Origin: Acanthaster planci
Taxonomy: Eukaryota > Echinodermata > Asteroidea > Valvatida > Acanthasteridae
Assembly (NCBI RefSeq): GCF_001949145.1
Contig: NW_019091362.1
Coordinates: forward strand, 2,788,482-2,848,481
Reading direction: 5' to 3'
DNA length: 60,000 nt
Below the pieces are notes generated by a model. It saw only the letters and a list, made by a program, of their open reading frames with translations, was not told the DNA's origin and made no database searches. The position numbers were made by a program, and so were the translations under genes. The stretch's first letter is position 1. The number at the start of each line of letters is the position of its first letter. This document shows, one piece after another, positions 34,159-44,700 of this stretch.

Positions 34159-34643
34159 GACATGTAATTATTAATTCAATTGTTCTTCTTTCAATACCTT
34201 CAAATAGCCAACAATCAATGACGCTTGAGACTTTGAAGTTATCTGTTGCACTATAGAGAGAGAGAGATAAAAAAGAGATGGGTATTTAAAAAGACAAGAT
34301 CAGAAGGTTTGCTGTGTTGAAATGTTTCAGTCTCCATGATCGTGTTTTAGCACTCATTTATGCCTGTCAGACTGAGGTCAGAACTAGGCGTTGTCAAGCT
34401 AACACTTCTGTCAGATTGCAAGTAAAGCATGTTGTGTATCGCTTTTAAGCCGTGCCTATCCGATGGTTCTGTTTGTGGCCATGGACAAGTGTCCCTGGCA
34501 GGCTCTTGATTGTCACTGCCATCTTGCAGCCAATGTCCACACCAAGAGCCTACGGCCAGTGCACATTCTGACCAAGCTTCTTTTGAAAATAAAGACAGAA
34601 TAAACAAGTACATCGCACATGTTGTATTGTCCTAAGGGGCATT

Positions 34644-34657
34644 GTTGCCAAGACAAC
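34644..34657. promoter_or_regulatory. X-box (RFX) motif, tandem copy 1
   Basis: GTTGCCAAGACAAC is a full match to the RFX palindrome RYYNYY-N2-RRNRAC. The same sequence recurs exactly 111 bp downstream. Confidence 0.4.
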
Positions 34658-34754
34658 AAAAGTGAAGAAAAAAAGCGAAGGTGAGTATTGCCGCAAAAAA
34701 TAAAGACAGAATAAACAAGTACATTGCACATGTTGTATTGTCCTAAGGGGCATC

Positions 34755-34768
34755 GTTGCCAAGACAAC
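34755..34768. promoter_or_regulatory. X-box (RFX) motif, tandem copy 2
   Basis: Identical 14-mer to 34644-34657, in the second 111-bp unit. Confidence 0.4.
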
Positions 34769-37141
34769 AAAAGTGAAGAAAAAAAGCGAAGGTGTGTATT
34801 GCCGCACTAAGAACTTTCTGACAGTATACAATTCTGGTCTGGTCAGTTGATTTCTGGCTTTGAATATGTTGAAAGAGTCTTGCAAGTTGGTAAAGCATTG
34901 AATCTGCACTGCAAGAGTTGGCCACATAAAGGTAATGCCCTCTAAAATGAGACGGAATGTCCACATTACAGATCCCATCGGGTGCCACATTGCAAAATGT
35001 ATTCTGGTACAAGTACATTTACACAAATAAAACAGTATGCAGATGAACTGAGGAGTATCCTTACCATACTGATTCAGGTTACACAGTGCCCGCCCTCTCT
35101 TGGTTACGCCTAGATTCTACAGATTCCTGTTCCAAGAGTCATTTCAACATCTCAACACAGCATATTAACAACTATCTTGATTCCCAGTGTATGTGTGATA
35201 CAAGGTTTGAGAGAAGCCTAATATGTGTGTATAAACTGTGCCTTTTTTTGTGGGCAGCTTTCAGCTCGATGTGATTGGTTTTCCCAAGAATTGACATGCT
35301 TGGCCGTTCTTGTATTCCCAAAGGAAGTTATCCAAACCGTGGTGCAACTTCCACCTTCAATTTACAATATCCTGGCTCATTGTAAGTGGAAATACCTTCC
35401 ATTGCAGTGAAATTTAAATTCTGGTTGTTTAACATTATTTTGTGAGCATATACTTGAATGACTGTTGGTGATTGCAGCATTTCTTAAGATTGTTCATGTG
35501 AGCCTGTTATTTTGCAATTTTTATTATGTAATTAGTTCAAAGTGCGACTCATGTGATGGTACAAAAACACTGATAAATGGCTTTTTCCCCGCAAAATGGG
35601 ATCATGGTGTTGAAATAACTAATACCCTCTGCATGATAGGCCATTAACCCTCCAACTCGATGACAACCATTAAAATGCTGTGCTCGTGAGAAATTATGAT
35701 ATGGCAGACTGTATATACCCAGAGTGCAGAAACAAAGGCTTCAAGCATTCCAAATTTGCTACGTGTGTAAAGCCAATAGGTCTGTAAATACACATGGTAG
35801 AGATCTGAATGGGCAGACATGCTACATTATCCCATACAGGTAATTTACCACTTTGGTTAGGCTGTGCAGAGCATAGCAGAGCACAGCAGTGCTGAAACTG
35901 TCACCGTCTCAATGCCTTGGGTTTCTTGGCACATCGTGGAGTCCTCTCACTCTAAGCTGCTCATTGAGCCAGGACGTGACTACAGCACCTTTTTTGTATT
36001 TCATAGCATTGATGAAATCAAACACAAATCAAATGATCCAAGAAAGTTGAAAGGTCGCATTGTGCCTCCATTTGACGAATCCATTTAGCTTTTCTCTGTA
36101 TTCATTAGCTCATTCTTACAGATAAATCTATTCAGAACTGCTAATCTGTGTTAAAAAGGTTGAAATTGATTACTTGAAGTATGAATCTGTGAGAAGTTTG
36201 AGCAAGCTGTGAAAGGGGATTGCTTCACTCCATCACACTTAAAAAAAGATATACATAGGATGTGGAAATACATGCACTTGCGTGTCTCTGAGGAAAGTTC
36301 ACATCCTGGGGCCGTATTTCGATGGAGATGGATTTACAGCCAGACTTTTTGGGGGTGTTCTGAACTGAAATAACGTTTGTAGTTTCCTCCTTGTTAGGAG
36401 CACAGGATCCCCTTCACAACTGAAATGCTTGGGATTTTTGTAATTAATGAATTATGGGCAACTGGTTGGATTGTTCTTGCTTAATTGGCATGTCGTAGCT
36501 TAACAGATGTAAGCTTTTCTTTTGAAGTGCAAGGAGTGTTTTTTTTGTTTTTGTGTTGTAGCTGAAATGCCTAAAGTCATTTTTGTGAGTGGAGTTGGCT
36601 TGATATTGTAATAGTGTGGGTGCATTCCAAAGTCTTATTTGTGGTGTACAAGGTCACATGCTTCTATAAGAAATGACACAAACCTTCCAACCAGTGGCTT
36701 CCATGTGTCAACCGCAGACCGAAATTTTCAAACGTACATGTACATGTAGCCAGTAGATTTCGGCACGTCATTCTTCTCGTTTCTACAAATCATTTAATGA
36801 CGCCCTACAAAGTTTAGCCAGATAAATGCTATTTGTGTAGATACGCCGTGGGAAGGCAAGCAAGAAACAGCAAATTGGACTGCCAGAGGTCATGAATGAA
36901 GTTGGTTACGATTGGCCCTTGTACATTTTCAATTCGGGTTCTTTAATGAAAGACACTTGTGCTGCTCTCTTTTTCAGGCTAAGAAATATTATCAGCCTCA
37001 TCCGTTTTTGTTAACCTCTCAAAGCATTGCTATTTCTAAGGATGTCTTTATACTGAGCGACAAATTCCTGTCAACTGTCAATTCTCTGTGGAACACGCAA
37101 AATGACACAAAGAGAAACACGTACTATGGGTGTAATTTTAC

Positions 37142-37147
37142 TTTATT
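37142..37147 (-). terminator. Candidate poly(A) signal of the nuclear receptor
   Basis: TTTATT on the plus strand (AATAAA on the minus) is the first canonical signal I found past the receptor stop codon. If used, the 3' UTR would be ~4.4 kb. Variant signals closer to the stop are possible. Confidence 0.25.
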
Positions 37148-40100
37148 TACACACACTGCCTCATTTTTAATGTCCACAAAGGAACAGAAAATGTAACTCA
37201 ATGTAGAAAACGTTCATTGAAAATGTACACTTTAGATAAACGTTCAACCAAGCACTGGTGAGTGGTAAAGAATCATGTGCAATCATGAATTTTTCTTGTC
37301 TACGCTAGGTTTTTACCAAATCACCTCGATGTGACATAAATGTTACAGCGTACTTTGAAGAAAATAAGGTTTTCCTGGTACACCATTTATCTGAATGTAG
37401 CTTTCTTTTTCTGTAACCTTTGAGAAATTTGGGCAGAATATGTTTAGCCTGGACATGAGGGGATACTCTGAATCCTGATCTCCCATTTCCTGTACTCTTG
37501 TGTATTATATTTTGGCACATAGTTACGTAATCAACCACCACAAGTGCTGATAAAATTTGTGTGAACAGTGGGAGACTTTCATTAATTTTTATATTGCTAT
37601 TTTGGAGAGAAAAAAAAATAAGATTGCTACCAAGTGACTTGACAACAAATGTAAAAACAAAATTGTGTAAAAATGCATGGTTTAGGAGTTTAGTTGAAAC
37701 TGTTTACTCACATTATTTGGCCACAAGGCTAGGATCTGCACTTTTTCATGAAAGAATAACCTTTTACTCCAAGAATAAAACAAAACGGCTACGACAGCAT
37801 CAATTTAACTGCTTACAGTTTTTTAAGCATAAAATTATGAAACATCAACAGATTGAACGTAAACATAAAAATATCACCATTGCATTTACACCACAGAGTT
37901 TCCCCCCATTCAAACAGTGAATTGGGGGAAAAGTAAAAAAAAAATAAAAAAAAAAAAATCGGTATTTACAAGACGCATCTTAAAATAAGAATGTCGTGTA
38001 AAAACAACCGAGGAAGCACAGGAAAAAATCTGGAGAACCGTTTCTACTCCAGTCTATCATAGAGTTAACACAATCATTACAGTGTCATGAAGGGAAACGT
38101 TAAAAGTTATGGCAGTCGGCTACTCATAAACTACATGCATAATCATTTTTTTTTTTCTCGGAGGCAGAATCCACTGGAATACAACGTGTCTAAAAATTTC
38201 TGGTATGGTCAGTGGGTCCGAGAACTCGCGACATGGATGCCCAATTTGGAATACTAAGAGCCCGATTAGAGAAGCAGGCTGTTCTCACTACAAACGTTTG
38301 ATCTATGCAGGTACGAGACCAGCTTGTTAGCGCTGAAAACAACCTGTGTGTCAAGGGGAGCATTCTGAAGGAGACTGGAGCTTTTCCAAGTTTGGAGATG
38401 ACTGTAATCTCCAAATGGCCCTCAATTTGAAAACTTTCCGTGTTTCACCCCTGACTTTTAGAGAAAAACTACTGCACAAACTACAGTCTTACCAGAATGG
38501 GCAGGAAAATGACCTACCCCTTCAAAGTGTTGTACCTGCTGGTCCAAGCCAGCTCAGATCAGCTCCTTTAATCTGGTTAACCAAACCACCCCCCCCATAT
38601 CTTTAAACAACAACCCCCCAAAAAGACTTAATGCATGACACTCCTTTTAAATCATGTACTTGTGATAAGTAAACCTCTTCAATGTTCATGGGAGTCTTTG
38701 CAATATCTACTTACGGTGACTAACCCTGGCAAAGCAAGAGACAAGAAAAACGAAAATCTCATCACTGAGATTATATACACACACTGCCTTCAATCTACAT
38801 GCAGAAAACCTGTTTTCCATGTTATCCTAACATGGTTGCCTGTATACAATAAAGCCATCCATAACCAGAACACGGGTTATGGGGGAAAAAATATAATCTG
38901 TATCAGAAAACATATACACCATGCATTATCTGATCTGTCCAAACCAAGCAGAATTTTCTTCTGCATCCTCTGGTGTGTGGAGGGTTTGTCTTCTATTTCT
39001 GGAATGTTTGAAATCAGACTTGAGAAGTTGAAGGTCGGTTAAGGTCCAACAAATGATCAGCATGCAAAGCTCTCAGAAATTCAGACCCCAAAATGATGAA
39101 CATGTTACAGGAGGAAAAGCAAGGCAGTCTGGTGATGTTCATCTATATCCATTACAAAAGTACAGTGACTTACTTGGGAACCAGACAAAAATGATCTTTC
39201 ACCTCACTGTTTTGCACATAGCTGTATATCCCCAAGACTAAATGAACTGGGATGCTTTTTTTTGTCTGAAACGCCTGGTTGCAGACAGATCAGAACTGCA
39301 CTACACAGAGAAACAATGACCACTACAAATCTGGTGAAAACCCTAGGCAGCACGGTTGTTCAGCAGCATAACTGGCCAAACTAGACCACATTCCATCAGT
39401 GATCATTTAGCCAAAAAAAAACACTGGTCGATTTGGCCCGGGACATAGTCTGTGCACAGGTCAACAAACGGTTGCAGATCAAACTTGGCCTGAGATGTCC
39501 CTCGACAGTTTTCCCATAAGTGACACACCGTCACTAAGTCTAAGTTTCAAGACAAGTGGCATATCTGACATCACTTATTCTTCCCCATGTCATTCGGGTT
39601 CTTTAGTTCGGTTGATAAAAGGGTATAACAGGTTAGTTTGGGTAATTTGGTTTTATCTGTTAATCACAGATACATATTGCTGTTAATTTGGATACAAAAA
39701 GTTGTTTACAAGAGGACACTATCAATTTGCAATGCTACAAGTTGGTCCTCACGGGGGATTTGGAGGAGCATTCACATACAATAGTAAGAAAGTGCATAGG
39801 TGCTTCTACTCTATAAAAACGACAGAAATGGAAAAGCAGTCGACGTAGAAAAGAAAACTCTATATAAAGACCGCACCTCGGATTAAAACGGGACACTACA
39901 TTTGGCACCGGGTCTAAAAATTAATCATGTTAAAGAACAAAAAAAAAAAAAAAAAAGTGGGGGAAATGTAACTTACATCGTTTTGATTTTCCATTCATAT
40001 ATTAGCATTATCAACATTGGCATTCTTGAGACAATCAGTTTGTCTTGGTGAATTTGTACTTACATTCTGTGGCTGTAACAGTTAAAATTCATTCGATTAT

Positions 40101-41535
40101 GTACAAGTCTTAAAGAGCCCCAACCACAGCAAATGAATTGTTTAAAAAAGAAAAAGATATTAGACTCTTACTGTAATACCTATTATCACACCGAGACATT
40201 CAAACTTCTGCTCTGCCATTTTGTATGCTAAAACTATGTTGCATATTAAAACCAAAACCCCACCATTATTCTCTACTGTGTGTGGAAGTACCAACTCTAC
40301 AGTGGGGGACTGTTTTTTGTTACGAATAGTGCCCTCTGTTGGTATACAAGTCTGAAAAACCTATCCCTCTGGCTGATGACTTGGTTAGGGCTAATTCAGG
40401 CTATTCAGATGAAGGGGGTGGGAACGTGAGTTAGAGATGATTTTTCCTGCCCAGGGAGGGAGGACAAACTTGGGGCAGGGTGCCAGACCAGTATGGGCCA
40501 TTGTGGGTGACTGGTTGAATGTTTGCAGGAGGTTTAAGACAGCAGTGGCCTTTGGCAAGCCTCATTTCTAGCACTGAAATGTAAGCAGCTGGGACAGAGT
40601 GTGTGCAGCATTGGAAAGTTACCCCTGCATGCTTCAGGCAGATATAAGCACAGCTTCCACATGACCCGACAGGTTAGCCCTTGCCACTGAAAACTTGAAG
40701 TAAACTGAGTCTGGCGCCCTCCAGCAGTCAGTAATGGTCAACTACATGTGCTCAGTGTGCCTGGGACTTAACAGTACTTTCTTCTCCATGATCTTTACGT
40801 AACTCAAATTCCACGAACAGTGTCTAGCTCCCGGGAAAAAAGATCGCTTGGCATCCTGATGCTGTGAAATTCACTCTGGGGCCCTCCTGTGGCCAGTCAT
40901 GGATGAACAAAAGTTTCATTAGAACATCACCATGTGCTTTGGGCTTTGGCCTCGAAATGTACAACTTGTGGTGTCCCTCGCAGATCCTTAATGCAAGTCA
41001 GGTTGAGAAGAGTGCCCTCTGGAGTTGACCCTTGCAGATTCAGGTATAAAACGAGAGAGAAGAACTACTCACATGTATGGTGCACGTAATGAATCCTGCT
41101 ATTCTGTGGAGACAATTCGAAGTAGCTCCAATTCAGCCTTTATGTCAAAAATAAAGAAAAAAAAAGGTCCTGCAGGATGTCAGTATAGTTTGTGCCCGGG
41201 TCACTGGCGAATTGTACAGAAGAGCTTTGCGCCAAACCAGTGCTGGAACTTGTGCACTGTCCCGAGATCCAAGCTGATGATGATGCTCATTTTGTGCTGT
41301 CCAACTTCACGGCACATCAACGTCAACACCCACACAGTTTGGTCAGTTGTCCTCCCATTTCAGGTGCAGTTGTCTGGCGGAACATCTACATTTCTAAGTG
41401 TGGCTCGTACTCGACACATTGCTTGAGCCGGTCGTCCTTATACAGATAATCTTGAAGAGTCACTGGTCCCCTGACACACAAATCCCATTCCTGCTACCTA
41501 CCCAAACCCTACCCCTAACACCCCCAAAGCATCCG

Positions 41536-41774
41536 TTACTGCACGTCCCAGATCTCTTTCAATAGCGGTGGGATGCGCTGGTCTTTCAGCTTGAGTTGGA
41601 ACAGTAACTCTGAGTGGCTGTTGTTCAAGGAGCGCAGTTCGGTGAGTTTCATGAGAACTTTGGGCAGAATCAGGGTCTCTTTGGGCCTCCGTAGTTTCAA
41701 GTAAGCCGTCAGCATGTCTAGGTATTTCTCTTGTGCCTCCTCCACTTTCTCCCGGTCTTCCACACTCGGCCGGT
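41536..41774 (-). CDS. Nuclear receptor terminal exon: LBD helices 9-12
   Basis: The acceptor within atgacag restores Asp, and 239 nt run to TAA at 41538-41536. It encodes [40 protein letters not shown] and AF-2 [11 protein letters not shown]. His409 and Trp431 sit where LXR and FXR have their activation-switch pair. Confidence 0.95.
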
Positions 41775-44700
41775 CTGTCATTGATATCGAAGAAAAAACC
41801 CCCAAAACAGAATCTGTTTAGCTGAAATGGATCAAACTAAGAATTATGACAATAAAGAATCGTTCCCACAGTACTGAACACATGAACTACTCTGATATGG
41901 CAAAGCAACTATTTAGCTTGTAAGGTGACACTTGCTTTTTTCACTCTGTCATTTTTACCTCTCCTCTTTGTTGTAGTGCACAAGTTTGTTCAGCATGGAT
42001 GGCAAATAAAGTTGCAAGGTCCGCGTCACGACAGTGAATAAAAATTGTCCCGTTGTCCAAAATGTCCATTTGGCAGGAAAACACCTTGTGCACGCACAGG
42101 TTTATGCAGTCGGTGGGTACCCACTGATCATCTGTGACCAGTTTTTGTTGGTAGGCACGGTCTTGGTGTGTGCTTGCCATGAGCCAAATGATTTTGCCCA
42201 CAAGTTTGTCTCTTCTGAGCAAACTGGGGCTTTCAGAGTAATCTAAGGCAATCGCATGTATATTAATCAAATAATGCTACTGTGTAGCAACAGGGTGTAG
42301 TATGTTATATGAGCAGTTCTTATGATGAATGCAGTGATGTAACATTTTGGAATCATCTATGCATCAAGCAGGATGGGTTGTTTATAAATAACAGCGACAA
42401 GGTGGTACGTTCCCCCCAAAATTAATTGGATGCTTTGACTAATGGAAAGATAAGAACCTTCGGTACCTGAAGAGAGTATGGTGATTGCCATCAACAGGAC
42501 ATACTCAGCGTAATCTAGGTCCAGCTCTGACATGCTGCGGGCAAAGTTGTACATGGGGTCCACCAGGTCGCCGATGCCGCCTTCCTGCAGCTGCTTGCGG
42601 GTGTAGGGCTGCTCGTTGCCAAACATGATGGCATCCTGCTCCCGGTCGTATCGCAGTGCCGTCCTCAGCAGCATCACCTCGATGGCAGAGCCCTGCCCCC
42701 AACCATATCAAAATGGACTGAGTGACACTGCCACAGTGAAACCAAAGCAAGGCTGCACTTGCAAAACAAAGCGACTTGCCAGTCCAAACTCGCTTTCAGC
42801 TCAGCCATGGACATGCACTGCATCAGTGTGGTCTCTTGAGCATAACGGCAAAAGGCCACACTATACATGTACCTTTTGTTTGCTTTCTCGTTAACAACAC
42901 CCATTGCTCATTGGACAACTCAACTCACTTTATCAAAGCATGCTTTCACTGCAGTCTAAGCAACAACAGATTACCAGCTAAAATACCAAGTACTGTAATC
43001 TGTGTGCAACTGGTTCCAACATGTTTTGTTTTACAATAGAATTGGCTGAGTGTTTTTTTTTTCTGCCAAGATGTTCCACGACATCACATGCAAGTATTTG
43101 TCAGTGCATTAGTCGAACTGTAAGCAATCGCAACTTTATAATGGTCATCACTGTCCTTTCAAGACAAAAAATTGGAAGTCACATATAGCTGGAACAAATT
43201 CCATCAAAGTTTGATATTTTTTTTATAAGTAAGAAATACTTGCTACATTCCCCTGGAATGATTCTTTCCAAACAGACTTCTTTGAGGGTAATCTTCACTC
43301 ATAACAGTGCTTGTCAAATAAGAGATTGAAACCCAATCAGCATGGTTGCCCTCAGTGGAGTCTGAACCATGGCCCCATCAGAAAAAGACAGGGCAGGACA
43401 CCATCACAGCACAGTCCCCCTCAGGCACCCTTGTCTTCCCCCCTCCTCCAGAAAATTGGGCACCTGCCTACCTTCAATAAGACAATCTGGTCCTCCCTGC
43501 CAAGGCCCAGGAAGTCTGGTATTCTCTTGCTGAACTCCACTATCAGTTGTATAGTCAGGATGGTTAGCTCTGTGATGTGGGCAAACCGCAGCTGAATATC
43601 TTCCGTCCCATCGTCGCTCCCCTGACAAAGTCAAAGTCAACAGGAAAGAGAAAAATTACCGAGACAGGAATTAATATCTGTGGATTTGTTGGAAAGGAAA
43701 TAACCAAAAGGGACTGTGAAAAGGCCTTCAAAAAAGGTCACATTTTGGTCTATTCTTGCTATTCTCCGTCAAGCCAAAGTTTGGCACACTTTATTTAGGT
43801 GACAACAGTTGAAAGTCCAGTGTTAAAGCTTTTACCAAAGTCTGTAAGATTAGCAGATTTCTTTAAAGCAAAAATCAGCTGGTAACCAGTCAAAAGCTAC
43901 TGAGAATGCATGACATTTGGTTGGTGCCCCACTCTGCTGAGTAATAATTTGCTTTGCCCAGTCAAGTCCTGCCCTTTACCACTCTGTAGGTTATGGCTGT
44001 CATGCATGCTTCAGTTGGTCGGATGATTTAGTTTGGGTTGACTACAGTAAATTGAAGTGAATGTATGATCGCCGATGCATGAAATAGGTTAATGTATTCA
44101 ATGAAAATTTCCCAACCCCAACTCACCACCACTAAATGAAGTTGAAAAAAGAAGCAGGCAGATGCTGAAGGGGATGCAGCAAAAATAAATTTTAAATATG
44201 CAAGGTCAGCCTCATTTGCATATAATATGCAAATGAGTTTGATTCCTCTGACAGCACTGACAACCAGGCATATTCTCAGTAGAATGACACTGAAAGTAAC
44301 TTCTGAACTCTTTCACTGCAACCTACAGCAACTTTCAGTGAAGCAAAATCCCCCTAGTAACCAAATTGGTATGCATAAGTCATGCACATTAGGACATAAA
44401 TATTCAACAGGTCCCTCCTTTCAATAGGCATCCAGGCATTTGGAGGGTGGGGCTTTCATAGTGGGCGGGCTACTCTTACGTACCCCTCCCGCTCCTTCTG
44501 CATATGTCTCTTTCTTCTTGGGTGGCTTAAGGTTACTTCCCGAGGGGCATTCTCCGAGGCATGCCTGTGTCGACTGCAGAGGAGAACAACAGGGCATGGG
44601 GGATTGAAAAACAAGGGGGCCACCACACCAAAAAAAAAACACCTCCAACCACCAACTGGCACAGAGACTTAGAGGAAATACCATGGTAACATGGGCCAGA

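Larger units (their letters stand above)
34587..34806. repeat. 111-bp tandem duplication
   Basis: Two adjacent copies starting AATAAAGACAGAATAAACAA (near 34588 and 34699) and ending GTATTGCCGCA differ at only a few positions. Each contains GTTGCCAAGACAAC. High identity implies a recent duplication. Confidence 0.9.
34160..41535. other. Region between convergent genes, including probable receptor 3' UTR
   Basis: No gene seen. It contains a 111-bp tandem duplication (34587-34806), an AG microsatellite near 34255, A-rich tracts near 37930 and 39940, and a cluster of GCCCTC-type sites (40329-41030). The right part is probably 3' UTR of the minus-strand receptor. Confidence 0.55.

Noticed and set aside
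37561-37920. 119-codon Lys-rich plus-strand open frame
   Set aside because: A-rich composition explains the Lys run. It sits in the probable receptor 3' UTR and has no family resemblance.
41025-41426. 133-codon plus-strand open frame antisense to the receptor 3' UTR
   Set aside because: No domain recognised, and it contains a long A-tract coding for Lys. Treated as chance.
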